Origin: Trichodelitschia bisporula | Taxonomy: Eukaryota; Ascomycota; Dothideomycetes; Phaeotrichales; Phaeotrichaceae | Assembly (NCBI GenBank): GCA_010356995.1 | Contig: ML996689.1 | Span: 709,228 to 773,227, forward strand | Direction: 5' to 3' | DNA length: 64,000 nt | Part shown: piece by piece, positions 46,849 through 59,819 of the stretch | Position numbering within the stretch: position 1 is the first letter of the stretch | Layout of the letters: every line of letters starts with the position of its first letter | Position numbers and translations under genes: made by a program | The notes under the pieces: model-generated | What the model saw: the letters and a program-made list of their open reading frames with translations, nothing else | Databases searched by the model: none | Told to the model about the DNA's origin: nothing

Positions 46849-48492
46849 TCAAACCGTGCGGCGATCCGTCATGACGCGCGCGATGCTACCCGGGCCCGCG
46901 ATCTCTACGACCTGGATATGATCGTTAGCATCCCATTCGCTAGGTTTATGATCTACTGAGACTGATGGATAGGACATAATCGCTTAAGTATCGTGCAGCT
47001 CCCGTAACCAGTCTCGCGAGCGCAGACAAAGAAAAGAAAAGCGGAACGGAACGGACCTTCTCATGCCAGCTGAGCAGCACGCTCATCGCCTGGCCACTAG
47101 TATCACCACCGAGCGAGCGATGTGAGATCTGCGAGAAGCCCGTGGGTTGTGGCGAAATAGCCTTAGGGCCAGAAGGCGTGTGGGATGAGTTGAGGGCCAT
47201 CCCGCGGTAGCTGCGACATGAGGTGGTTAGTGACATGAAGATTAGGTGGGGGAAAGACCTGAGGAAATGAGAAGATTGGAAAGGCGGGATGAAATGTAGG
47301 GACATGTTTCTGAAGGACAAAGACGTATGTGTGTGGGAATATGCGATAGCGATTTCGCGATGGTGGCGCGTGAGCGCGGCTAATCCCGACCCCAGCCTCA
47401 CGGCCCTAGACTCCAAAGACAGACGTCGGAGCAAGCCTTACACGTGGAAACGCCACTGTGACATTAGGGTGGGGGTTGAGAATGGGGGGTGAGACGGAGA
47501 TATATCGAGTTGGGAAGGACCGATGCCGGAAATCAAGGAGTCTCATACATGTACTTCATCAGTGTATCCAAGACCTCCGACCCGCCTTCGCTCTGGTATA
47601 TCCGGCTCAGAATTGGCGACATCTCCGACTGGCGGATAGACTGTAGAATCTCGATGACGGTCGCGAGGTGAATTTCCTGTGACATTCCTAGTTAGTAGAC
47701 CGTACAAGGTTCCCAGCCTTGATTCAGCTTCGTAATCCGATGCCAAGCCATAGCGGACGCTGATAGACTCTACGCGCATTGGACAAAAACGCCGAAAGAC
47801 GAAGAATGGAGATTGAGAAAGCAATGCGAGAAACCCGTATTATCAAACAGAAAGCCACAAGACCAAACGCCACACGATACAAAGCCCGGCGAACAAGAAA
47901 CTTGCGACATGTCTATCGGCTCAGACGAATGACGAGACAGCAATATGGTATTTGCCGCTGGGAAGAAACCCCACAAAATTCGCCCCTAGGCAGCCATCGA
48001 TGGAGCAACAGGGCTGTTACCAATAGCAACCTCAGCATGAGGAAGCGAGAAAGGGAGGAGAGGACGTTGGAGTGCCAATTTGCTTTTTGGAACCCCCCAT
48101 GCCTGTCATCCAACACCCACGCGCCAAGGCCCCCCAATCGTAACGTCAACTCATATCATAACCCAGGGAGACAAGAAGGTTAGAGAACCAAGGGGAGCGT
48201 AACATCCCAAGGTAGGATGACTGTTGCCCAAAGCATGCAAAGGGAAAAAAGACCCACGCACCTTGCCTCGTCCGTCCGCACCGTACGGTGCAGTGTCCAG
48301 GGCGCCTCGGAGCGCACCCTCAAAGTCACCCCCGCGTAGCAACTGCCGTATCTGGGCCGTAAGCGCCTGGACGTCGGCTGTCGCAACGGAGGGCGCAGAG
48401 GGTGTAAGAGTGGAAAGGTCGAAGTTTGCCGGCGAGTCCGGGTCGAGCGCGTCGACATTGATGGTGCGCCAGTTCTGCTGGACCGATGTCAT
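46849..48492 (-). CDS. ARC15: Arp2/3 complex subunit 5 (ARPC5, p16)
   Basis: Structural subunit of the actin-nucleating Arp2/3 complex. Four exons: 48492-48262, 47676-47549, 47210-47057 and 46911-46849, giving 191 aa. The start MTSVQQNWRTINVDALDPDS is typical for fungal ARPC5. The helical core follows in order: VQALTAQIRQLLRGGDFEGA, EIHLATVIEILQSIRQSEMS, VLDTLMKYIYRGMA (joined across intron 2), then VLLSWHEK and VVEIAGPGSIARVMTDRRTV at the C-terminus, the hallmark ending of the family. The introns are 585, 338 and 145 nt, several times the local norm of about 50 nt. All junctions are GT-AG and keep frame. Confidence 0.92.
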
Positions 48493-50093
48493 GGCTGCGG
48501 CTGGTAGAAACGGAGGTCACTCGGGGAGGTGCGGGGCGAGACCTTCTCGGGATTCGGCAACGTCGTGGAGGGCGGTGCTGTGCGCTGGATGTCAGGTGGC
48601 GCCGTTGTATAGGCGATTTATTTCGGATGAGTAGAGGCGGGGGGGGTTGTGCTGCTGTCTGAAGGGTTGACGGAGGAGGGGGCTGAGCAAGCGGGATGCG
48701 TGTGGAAATGCCAGCGGGTGGTGGTGCGGCTCAAGCTGAGGTGAATGGCTTGTGTACAGTAAGATGTGATGATGGCAGGCCGGGGTGGGGAGCTCTTGGG
48801 TGGGTGGAGTGGATTTGGGACGTGGGGGGAGGAAAGGTGGGAGGCGGAGGAGCTCTTGTTGCCAAGAATACGGGATGACAGCGTTTGGGAAACCGCGAAG
48901 CAAGTGGGGGGGGCAGGGGTGGTTGACATGGGATTTGCGCGGGGGAGGAGCGACCTATGTCGATGCCTCATCGTTGCCTCATTAGCTAAACCATCAGGGA
49001 AAAAGTGGCCGACGAAGAAAGAGGAGAGGAGAAGACAAGAGCTGCAAGGCTTGCACATCCACCCGACCAACCTGGTGTGCGATCATGCAAGGCTCGACGG
49101 CTTAATCAGAGTCCTTCCAGGTCCAGCATGGTTACAACGTCCAACGCACCTAGCGCTGCAGCGGGAGACGCCTCCCGCTTCGCTCGTGTGATGGCTGCAG
49201 ACCAAATGGGCGAATACCGTGCTCATGAAATGCATCACATCGCCGAGAACCGGCGCACAAAGAGTTCCCACAATGTGCAATATTAGAAGTCAGGCATATT
49301 TTTGGTGATGGTGATGAACGACGTGGGAATCACGATACTACACGTACAACGCTTCTTCGCTGCGGAAAGGTTCCAATGTCAATGTTGCGCTAGTACACCT
49401 AGTCCTGAGAAACAGCATTCCGCGACCAAGCCAGGATCGCTCCAGTACACTGGGCATAATTAAGCCATAAGACAACCGCCCACAACCTTGGGAAAAACTC
49501 CCTCCCAAGTGCCACATTGGTATGAGAAACGAGGAAAAAAACACGTCCCAGATGCGCCATACTGCCGAAGAGATGGAGCGCGTACTCCTCGATCTCCGAC
49601 CCACATCTAGTAATACATGTCTGTTCCAAAAAGAGCCAAAAGCCAAACACTAAAAGTGGTGATGTCCTTGCGCGAGCAAGTCAAAAGTCTATAAGCATAC
49701 CAAGAGAAGAGAAGTGCGTGAACCAGATAACAACCAACCCAGTTTTTGGTATCTCGTGCCCGAGCCCCCCTTCCCAATCTTTCTGAACGCCGAACTTTTT
49801 GTATCCAGAGAAACGAGCTGAACAACCCAAGGAATGCAAGGAGACAGGCAGCCGAGAGACAAGAATGCTGCGGGATGATGATGATACAGGGGAATTTTGC
49901 TGAGAAAAGGTCGTAGCAAGGAGGAAAAAGTCTATCATGTCGCAGTCGAAGGGTGATCGCTCAGACGCTGAAGGTGATCGCCACTCGAACGGCCGACAAA
50001 GGAACACTTGCGCCCCCCAAAAAAATGTCGACATTAGAAAAAGGCGTACAGGGTATCCGAAAAGGTCGTCCAAGAAGGCGAAGAGGAGAGAGA

Positions 50094-50948
50094 TTAGATG
50101 TAATCGGAGGCGATGACTGAAAGAGTACGCGGCTTCGGATGCCTGCAGCGGGGCGCGACTCCGTCAGTCACCCATCCTGGCTCGTTGCACGTAGGGTTAC
50201 CGCGCGACGAGGAAGGTGTTGCGCGGCAGGGGTTGCCGCGCGGATCGATGCCCTTTTGACGTACTGTGCAGCACCAACACCATCCTTCTCGCGCGCCAGG
50301 GGAAGGAGACTGGATAGTGAGCCCGAACCGACACAGCATCGTCCAAAGATCGTGAGGCGATCCACCGGCCCTGTGCGCAAAAAAGGGAAAAAAGGTAATC
50401 GACTACCGCCGCTTTGGAGGCGGTGGTGGCGGCTTCGGCGTGCCCGTCGTATCGTACGCTCCACGACCCATATGAATGCACGGGTAGATTTCCCTGACGA
50501 TCATTTTGAAGGACTCTGGAGACCTATATATCAAGATACCAAATTAGCATCACGGCGGAACCATTTTTCCACGGCTTACGCCGTTCTGACGGCGCAGGTC
50601 ATGCTTAGGTGACTCACTCTTGCAGGCAGTAGACTTGGAGCCCGGGGTACTCCGTACTTCGTGGGGGACTCTCAGTGGAGAGTAGGGGACTGCGGCAATG
50701 CGCGTAAACGTGGCGCGGTAGCTGGCTGGTTGGTACGAGAGAGCGGTGGGCCGACAGGTCGGGGTCCGGGGCAGAGAACCGTCTTGGTAGGGGAAGCGGA
50801 ATGCGTAGTCCGTCTCGGGGAAACGTGGGGAGAAGGGTGCGGTGACGAAGGTGAGAGTCGAGGTCGCAAGGACGTGGGCGTTGCTTTCGTTATGTAGTCG
50901 TTGGACCGGCAAGCATTTGAAAGCAAGCGGGCAGGCAGTGGTGAGCAA
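50094..50948 (-). other. candidate small spliced gene or long non-coding RNA
   Basis: A C-rich leader-like stretch ends at about 50618 with donor GTGAGT; an intron with branch-like GCTAAT runs to acceptor ATATATAG at about 50534. The next exon holds an ATG and a 33-codon frame, MIVREIYPCIHMGRGAYDTT followed by a Pro-rich basic end (KPPPPPPKRR) and a stop that overlaps a further GT. A later GTAACC...CTGAC...CTGCAG pair (about 50120-50170) suggests another intron. The leader has no matching ATG frame, so the product could be the short peptide, a longer protein through optional splicing, or a non-coding transcript. No family recognised. Confidence 0.25.
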
Positions 50949-53900
50949 TCGCAGGCGGAGAGACGGATATGGGCAGGCTGTTGGTGGTCAGGAGAATGTG
51001 GCGCCCAATGTGATGGTGACGGCGTGGGGTGAATGTGATGGAATGATGGGGGCGGATGGGATGTCTTGCGCCAGGGGAGAGGGCGAAGCAAGTCCTTTAT
51101 GAAGGAGTATGGAAGTGGAGAGAGAAGAGGAGATGTGTGTGGAAGATGGTTTGTATGGAGGAGAGCACGATTAGAAAAAGTTGACGGGATGTGTGGACAT
51201 GAAATAATAAGAGCAAGGCCCCTTTCTTACTGTGCAAGGTACATGGTCCGTGAAGGGAGGGGTGTGTGGATGGGATGGTAGACAAAACCGAGACAATCTG
51301 GAAATTGATTTTTGACAATGACCACCATGACGTGCCCGGAGGGAGGCCGACAAGCACTCTAGTCGGGTTGTTTCGAAAGAGAAGCCCTGCCCCATACCGT
51401 GAGCGCCCCCATGAGTCCGTGAGTCTGTGAGTCCGTGAGACTGTGACTTTTAGTGAAGCTGGGAGCCTGGAAAGGGAAAAGGAAGACAGGGCCTGTGTGA
51501 GGCTTCTAGGCCCAAGCCAGTTGGAGAGAGAGAGGAGGCCGACAAAGAATGGGCAATAGAGTGATAGTGATGGGCCGGTCTTGCCTGAGCGAGTTGTGAA
51601 GCCTATCCCTTTTTGGGGAGAGGAGACCATTCTTCTTTGCTTTCAAGAAAAAAAGGTTGGGTCGATACAATTCCAGCGAATAGGTTCACGCTCCACACCC
51701 TTGCAGTGGCTTGCTAGGCTTGGGGACGGGGGTGGCAGTTGTGGAAGGGGTGGGAGTTGGTGGGAAGTTAGGTGGGAGGTGGACTGGGGGGAGGAGGATT
51801 GAGAGCGATTGGGAGTGATTGGGAGCGACCAGGAGGTGGCATGGTTAGCATGGAAGGCTGGAGGGGATGGGCTTGCGGCGTTGCCCTGCCGCCCTGCAGG
51901 TACCAGAAGGAGACAACGATACTTCTTTTTCATAGAGGACTGAAAGCCAAAAGGTGACCCTAAAATCCAAAGGCTAGCCGCGGACTTCTCTCTAACCAAA
52001 GCCACTTGCCTCTAGTTCTACCGTAGCCTTGAGGAAAGCCTTGTCTCCCGTCTCTTGGAGCCCCACTGCGTACGTTGGATACTGTGGTCCGTAGACACTT
52101 GTACTATGCCACGCTATGAATTTTCCCTAGTCAACCTCATCTCTTGTCAATGCACCGTTGGGCCTTCAAAGGAATAGATCATCCTCTCTAACCTAGTGAT
52201 CCTCCCTCAACGTTGTTGTCGTCGTACAATAGCCCTTTCCATCCTTTCTCGAAGGGCCTGTCGTTTGTATCCTAACCACTTCCTATCAAACGCAGGTCCC
52301 GCAAGGACACATACATTTGCGCGACTTGTAACGTCCCCGATCCCTCTTCTCAGCTCCTCCAAGCCCTGTAATTCAATATGCTTGGGCTCCTTTCTCATCG
52401 CCGCATCGGCCGTTATGGATGTGGTTGTCGCCGCCCCATCGCCGAGCTTCCCACCGGCCGCTTAGCTTCGCCGTACATCCTCCTCCGCCTACCCCCAAGG
52501 GTGGTTGGCACTGCACATCAACAGGCCTAGTCTGGTATCCGAACACACAAAAACACGAACAAAGAAGGAGAGTGAGAAGCAAACTGGATTACCGGACCGT
52601 GCGCGCGATGTCGCCCGCCGTGCCCGTCGGGCCATCCTGCCACTAGTGCTGGGCTTGGGCTTGGGCTGCTCTTTCCCCTCCCCAGCTTGGTGTCGTATCC
52701 GCCATCCCATCAGCTGTGTTAAGGGGTGCTCCCCTGGATACGTCCCTTTTTTCCCCTTCAAAGCGGCCACCCTTCGTGGAATTCGTGCCATCCCGCACGC
52801 CGTAAAAGAAAAAAGTCACGCCTACGAGCCTATCACGACGGCCTACTCATCCGCTGTGCCCGATTTCCAAAATCTCACTCCTGCGACTGGTGTGACAGAA
52901 AGTTTAGTCGGAGGCCACAACCATATCGCCTTTCCTTTCTGCTCCTCCGATATGACGCAGCGTTGAGCGAGATAGGCAACTGCATTATGGTTCTGGCCGG
53001 ACTGAGTATCGCACACAATTCAGCTGCCCGTAGGCCTCCAGAGCAGAGTAGGGAGAGTAACACATCCATTTCCCAATATAGATGGGATAGTGGATGGGGG
53101 TGGAGGACGCCGCTTCGCGCCTCTTCTGGGCGCTGTCTGTTACTAGCTGGCCTCGCATTATCCCACCCTTCCCCGTCGACTCAACCAGACGAGTCAGGTC
53201 TAGTTCAAGAGGCCGAATGGAGGTTAATCACACATACGGGATACCTTGCGGCTTTGACGTTGCTTGAGGCGCGCGCATCGTATCCGCGCGCCCACGAAGA
53301 ATCATGCGAGACGCAGCAGTCAACAAAAGCGGGTCGGCGGATGAGTCGACAACTTTCGGCGAAGGGCAACGTTGAGAAATGTGCCGATGAGCCTTCTTGA
53401 AAATGCAACGGCCGTGTAAATCTGCGAGCGGGACGGTAGCGCAACAAGGCGCGGCGGCGGCACGTCGGGGAAGACATCCCGCGCGTCTGGAAGAGAAACA
53501 GCTTCTGTTGCATTTTAGCGTCCACTTCCGGGTTTCCGGTAAGCCAGCCCCACAAGTGAGCCCAGTGCCGTGGTGCGAACAACCCAGTTCCTTCAAACCA
53601 CCCCCGCCCCCTTTTGCTTTTGCGATGCGCGCGGCAGTTAATCGGCGAGGCTGAATGAGTTATCGGCCGTGGATGACATTGCTACGCGATTTTACACTAG
53701 GTTTCGCCGAACGTCAGATAGTGTCCACCTTACGCGCGGACACGCCCGCGTTGACGCGGCGGTTGCCAGGGCATCTCGCAATCACGTGCTCAAAATTAGG
53801 TGTACCCCACGTCTGTCAGGACTCCTACTTTCACCACTCCCACCAGCGCCATCTGCTATCCGCAATCCGAAACTAATGGTGCGCATTTTACTCTGCTCTG

Positions 53901-55294
53901 CGAATTTCCGAAGACGGTTTGTTTGGTGAATGCTTTCGGCGTTCCCAGGTGCATGTAACACAGAGGAAGCAACGCCTTCCTGCGATTACCCTTGTCGTGA
54001 TGACGTTCGGCCTCCATAATTTAGAGGGAAGGGCCGATGACCATCGCAACTCAGCTCCATCTCCGAACGATCAACCCTGTGCCTCTTGTCAAACAAACAA
54101 CCATCCGAGAAAAGGATTGCGGCTATTCGATGAGGTATTGTACTACCGCCTCCCATCGCACAGCCTGCGCTGGTCCTATTCTTGTTCCTAGGCGATAAGT
54201 TCCGCGCCTGCGCTCCTGCGCGTCGATAGGCGTCGTGCGTGGGAGCCCTGTCCTCTCCTGCATGATGCAGCCTTACAGTAACTGTTAAACGCAGCGAACA
54301 CTTTCTGAGCAGGCTCCCAAACGCGCAGCCGCACCGAACACTAGCTAATCGAAGCCCGATCCGATTCTACGTATCGCACATAGCACAAGCGCCTACGGAT
54401 GCAGCCACCGAAGTACGGTAAACGCGGAGGCAGCATCGGGTCAGAAATCAGGTGCTTGTATCATGAGCTCTTCCCTCGGCTCGCAGTTGCGGTACGCTAA
54501 ACCGTTGCCTGGGAGAACAAGCTGGAGTCGTTTGAGCTAAGATGAGGGCAGCAAAGCTGAACAAGGGGGTGGCCAGTAACAGCAAGCGCGGAAAGGAGCC
54601 GAGGGCCCGAGGCGCCGCCCTTGTGCAGCGCTAACAACCCGCGGCTTCTGGAAGCGCACTAGAAGAATATGGAGAATGCTGGCCCAAACTCCCCAAAAAA
54701 GCGAAATCCGCGCTCATCCTGTTTGATCGTCCCATCCTAGCCGCGTTTGGCTTTATCCGCTCGGGTTGCACCTTTCTGCCGCGTCGCAAGTACTCCGAAA
54801 CGATTTAATATACAGGCTTGCGATCACAGGACCGCTTCACAGCAGAAAAGAAGTCCCGGCCGGAAGGCGACGGACTGACGCGTGTACGAGTTCTTGCAAA
54901 CAGCTTCCCGGGCTCCTCACAGCGCAGCCGTGGTGACATTCGGAAACGCTCGCCTCTCTAATTTGCAGCGTTCGCCGCCAGCTGACGAGGCGCCTCGTAC
55001 CACTATTGGCCTCGGACGGGCTGCATAGGATCGCCGTACTGGCCCACTCAAGTTCGGGCAGCCTTTCCGAGTGCAATTACGGGGCCCGCCTCCCAACGGG
55101 CGCCGTGCAGGGATACATACGCCTTGGCAAGCCAGGACTCGAGAGCATGTCGTCGTTGAGGCCGTTGCTCACAGCGTCTCTTCGATCGTGAAGATGGCGA
55201 AAACATCACAGTCATGGGCAGCGGCAATCGGGATGGCCGACAAACAGGCAGCGCACGCAGCCACGATCCTATCCGTGCTTGCACACGGTACCGT

Positions 55295-56066
55295 ACTCAA
55301 TGGCCTCCAAACAAGGTGCGAGGCCACTGATGTTGATGCGCGCCTTGCTTTAATGACTCGCCAAGAGGCGTCTCTTCACGCGCGCTCCCCCAGTCAAATA
55401 GGCTTTCCGCGATGGCGATCCGCGCGGCCGTCTGGAGCAGGCGACAAACGGTCGCAATGATGCCTGAATCGCCAGTGGACAGTGGCGCAGCTACGATACG
55501 GGGAAGAGAGGCGAGCCACTCGTAGGGCGTCAGCTGCCCACTCTTATGCAAGTAGAGTGGTTACAAAGATGTCTCTACTTTGCCTCGCATCTTTTGAGCA
55601 ACTGTCACTCGGGGCGACGTCGTCAGCCGCCTCGGCTGAAAGCGAAGGAGTCATAGCAGACCTCGAGATGAAGCTGCAACGTCGCGTGGTAATGCTTGCG
55701 TCGCTCAATATGGGGGATTCTCCCGTGCTCGATGACACGAGAATGCAGGATGCCTAGGTTGCCCCATGTTCCTCGAACCGCACGATGTAATTCGTGGATG
55801 GTGTTGGCGAATAATATGCGTGGGAATTGACGGAGGTCGTCCGATGGAGCACGCTGCCAGCCTGCGGCGTAGCGTCGACGCGTTCGCGGAGAATATTCCT
55901 TTCGCTGGGGATTTAGGGCAAATGCTTGGAGGCATGCAGCCCAGCAACGATCCTGATTCCCTTCCACTATGGATGGGTCATGACCGAATGCTGCTGGGAT
56001 GAGGGTTGTTGGAGAAAGAAGGATTGCCTTGCCGGACCGTGTTCTGGAAGGACACAATGCTAGCAC
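55295..56066 (-). pseudogene. relic of a fungal regulatory-protein gene (possibly transcription factor)
   Basis: Three adjacent minus-strand frames read as consecutive pieces of one protein: RILFANTIHELHRAVRGTWG and HATLQLHLEVCYDSF in one frame, then SAEAADDVAPSDSCSKDARQ and DIFVTTLLA in a second, then HKSGQLTPYEWLASLPRIV and IATVCRLLQTAARIAIAESL in a third. Two frame changes in under 200 bases, with no plausible introns, indicate decay. The helical, Leu-rich style and order recall the C-terminal region of fungal zinc-cluster regulators to my eye; this is weak. No intact N-terminal Zn2Cys6 domain was found upstream. Confidence 0.35.
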
Positions 56067-59000
56067 GGCATCAAGAGCGGACGGTGTCCCGGAAGCACAT
56101 CCCGTCGACTCGCGGGAGGCTGTGGCTCTGGGGGCGTGCCATTGTCGGGCCGGAATTGGGGCCTGAGCGATGAAACACGGTGGCCACGTGTTTCAATGGC
56201 TTCTGAGCTCCTTCGAGAAACGCGAATCCTCCGTACTGTGTCACCCGGCCCGTGCAAGCTTCGCCTCCTTCGCGCCGTCGCGATGGCTTGCGGCCCAGCT
56301 GCGGGCGACAGCCGGCGGGCCTTTCCATGCCGCGGGCTTGTTGGGGGAGGGCTTGAAGCTTGGACAGGGAGTTTGGCGAGGAGGCGCTTCGACAAACGAC
56401 CGGTGGATATCACGTTTCGTGGGGCTCCAAGTTGACATCGCCCATCGACATGCCGCCCTTGACTCGGCGCGATCGATGATTGAGGCTCGGGTCGGGGGGA
56501 GCGCAGACCCGGAAGCACGACCGAGTTCACTCGCACCTTGCAACACGAGGCTTTTTCGGACTCTGCCCCAGCAGCTTCCCGGGGCCCGCGGAAGCATTTG
56601 ACTGGCCCCGAACGTGCGCTCACCCGCTTCCGGTTCCTGGTCCGAGGCACCGGACCCAACGGGCCAGGATCGCGGCCGATTGGCGATGTGTTTGATTTCC
56701 CTGCCACTGGGATGCTGCGTGAACTGCGACTCCAACCACCTCCAAAGATGACCGGTTCCGCTTTGCTGCAGCGGTTCAATAATTGGCCCCGGATGCTGAC
56801 CCGACGGCGGAGCTTGCCCCACGTGGAAACTGCAGCGGTTCAACCGAGTCGTTGTGCGCCCGCGCATACGAGCTTCCAGCCTTCCACTGTTTATTTGTCC
56901 TCCCCTGTTGTGGGAATTCCTTTTCGACGTTGGGATGCACTGCATCAATGCTTCGTGCTAGTTCACACACGAATACAACGTGCTTTTCATCCTCGAGAGC
57001 TGGTGCTGCAATGGTTGGATCTCCGCCGTCGGTATGTCATGGCATTCGTATCCATTTGCCGCAACGTATTATTTTAGATCGGCCCTAGCGCTTCGTCACA
57101 CCTTTCAGCCTCGTCGACTGGTTTGCCCCTACAAAAAGCATCTGCCGTGGACTACTCCGTACCCTTTACTGCATGTTTGCTATTACACTCTCATCAATAG
57201 GTTACCGAATCCGTGAAGCTCTCCGTCCCTGGGAAGCCACCGACCCGATCGTCCTTCACTTTAGCGCGCCGGGGCCACACATCGCGATACTTTTTCTTCC
57301 CCCGACCATCCCCCCTTCACCGTTGCAGCCTCACGTCTCGCTCGACCATTTTGCCCGATAGCTCCCCGACACAATGGACCTCCCTCCCGCCGGCACACGC
57401 GCAATGTCTAAGGCGAAGGCGCAGCATCCGACGTCCCGACAATGCAACCACGACGCAGGAGCATTCCGCATGGACCGCGATGAAGCCCAAGGAAAAACAA
57501 GCGAGGGGCCACTATCAATCCCAACGCCATGGACAGCGGTGCCAAGAATCCCCTGCAGATATTCTGCAACCGCCTGAAGAATGATGCCATGCAATCACAC
57601 GGAGAAGACGCCTCGTCGCAGCAGATCCAATGGCCATTACCACATCAATTCCTCGCCCCTATCAGCGTCAGCCGAGAACCTACTCCCAGCAATCTCGCCA
57701 AACCGATCGATTGCCGTCGTCCCATATCCATGGTAGCCAGACCCCCACCCGTCATCCCAATCCCACGGCCGCGTCGCCAGTTCTGAGGACTAAAACTACC
57801 CAAACCCTCATCAACTTTTCTAGCCACTCCCCTTCATATCTCCCCAACTCGCCGCCCTCTCGCACCCTCCGTCGGCCGGCCCGACTCTCCCTTCCCGAGA
57901 CCCTGTGTCCCCCGTTCTTGTCCCGAACCCCTGGCTCCGGGTCATGGAGTAACTGACCGAGCAGTCACGGGATCTCGAAGGGGACGGAGCAGCTGCCTCC
58001 AGAAGATGCGTGCAACACCGGGCCATGTAGCGAGCAATTGATAGCGTGTACGGGACGCAGATCGGCTCACTGGCATCAGGCGTCGGAGAACTCGATCGGT
58101 TCCACGATGGCTTCATCTTGATCCGGTCACGATGTCTGCGCTCGGCGATGAGGCCAGTTCATAGTCCGATTCCTGCATACTTCATATCGGACAAGGAAAC
58201 GACACGGTTTGTGCGAGAGTGCTTGCCGCACGGATGGGCACTCAGTGCGCACCGTCGCGGAGTGGAAATTGCCACATACGGCTGTGATCTGTCCGATATA
58301 CCACGGCGGAAGAAGCGCTCGGAGCTGTCACCTCTCTAGGCTGAGTGTACGGGCCCGTTTTGGACAGACGACGTTACTGCGGCTCTTCAGGCGCGGGGAT
58401 AAAGACGGGGTACGGCAACGGCTATCGTTTTGTACGCCGGCCCGGCGGCGTGGGTCGTCCTCGGGCTAGTTACGGGATGGCAGTACTGTGGCACACTATG
58501 CTTCTCGAAGGCAGGTGACGGGCGGCTCTGTGCTCTGGCTAACCCATAATCATAGGTTAAGTCGTGAGTTAAGTCCCAGGACTGTCTTTCAAAGGTGACT
58601 CGAGCTAGTTCAACTGTTTGGGCTATAACATCTGACAGCTGGGCTCGTGTCGCACCATTGCGAAGGGCGACACAATTGTACAAGGCATTTGGACCGAAGA
58701 ACGCGCAAGGCTCAACGAGGCTGACCCAGTCCTTCTACGGTAGAGCCAGAAATAACGCCTCACTGTCTCCGTCTTTGAGCCTCCCCGCAGGGCCAGCCAC
58801 GTCGTTGACGGCCGTGCACTATTGCGGGGTATACGTCGCTGTCCGCGCGGCGTAAGGCGGGGATATGCGGGGGAGCGATTTGGCCTCGTCGGCTTCCCCC
58901 GTCACAGAACCACGATCACAAGCCGAAATGACCGGCCAAAAATACTCCACCCCTACATCGCCCGCTGCAATGCAAGGCAAATCACCGCCCATGTCCTCCG

Positions 59001-59746
59001 CTTCAAGCCGAGACCTTCTCCAACTAACCCTGGCCCTCCCCGCGACGTCTCGCAATAAGACACCACTCTACCCCGATCAACCACCTTTCCTACCCCCTGC
59101 CGTCTGAAAGCGAAATTACCCCAGCTACTTACCGCACCCCGCTCCCCCGCATCACACCCCCAGCTGCATGTACCCCAGACTCCGGACATCGCCGCTGACG
59201 CAGGTACCCGGCTTTCTCGCCTAGCCCTGTTGCCAGGCGACCCTGGGCTTAGGACGGCGGGCACCGGCATATGATCGATGGTGCATGAACACTGTGGTTT
59301 AGGCCTAGGCTGCTGCGGAGAGCGCTGGGGGCTGGGTTGGGTGCGGACGGATAGGGTAGTTTATGGAGCGAGAGTTCAGTTGATACTAGTTTGGTATGAG
59401 TTCAGCCTCGTTCGATCCTCGTACGCAGTTGGGGAACAAAGGCGGAATGCACTCCGTGCGGCTGGTTCCAATGGTGTTGTACACGGCATTGCTAGTAGGA
59501 TATTGACAATTTCAGGTGGGAAGTCTTGAGGAGGGAATAGTGGCACGGTATGAGCACTCGGAGTCAGATTTGGGAAGTAGCTTCGTGGATCGTGAAGCTG
59601 GCTAACGCAATGCGCTCATGACATGTTTAACCGCGCCTGTTTTCGCTATCCAGGCGTACCAGTATCAAGGAAGCGGGCATCGCGGCTGCCGTCAGCGAAC
59701 TCAGTGACATTAGACCCGCCTCTCCGCGCCGTATGATGTGGACATG

Positions 59747-59819
59747 ATGCAGGAGCATTGTTATGTCAGGAAGGAGCATACTTATCTGAGGAATGAGCAT
59801 GATGGGAGGAAGGAGCATA
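59747..59819. repeat. short imperfect repeat of GGAGCAT units
   Basis: AGGAGCAT, AGGAAGGAGCAT, AGGAATGAGCAT and AGGAAGGAGCAT occur at intervals of about 18-24 bases, four copies in all. It lies about 180 bp from the 3' end of KU80. Confidence 0.5.

Noticed and set aside
47779-48183. 134-codon plus-strand frame inside the large ARPC5 intron
   Set aside because: Arg-rich low-complexity translation, opposite strand, no splice or promoter signals; most likely chance.
52726-53400. 224-codon plus-strand frame
   Set aside because: No domain character, irregular codon use and overlapping frames on both strands.
56060-57077. Several long overlapping frames on both strands (143-239 codons)
   Set aside because: GC-rich sequence with few stops gives open frames everywhere; no translation shows a recognisable motif.
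57374-57786. ATG in good context after CT-rich sequence, frames of 67 and 85 codons
   Set aside because: No splice pair joins them into a protein I recognise; could be a gene start but cannot be supported.
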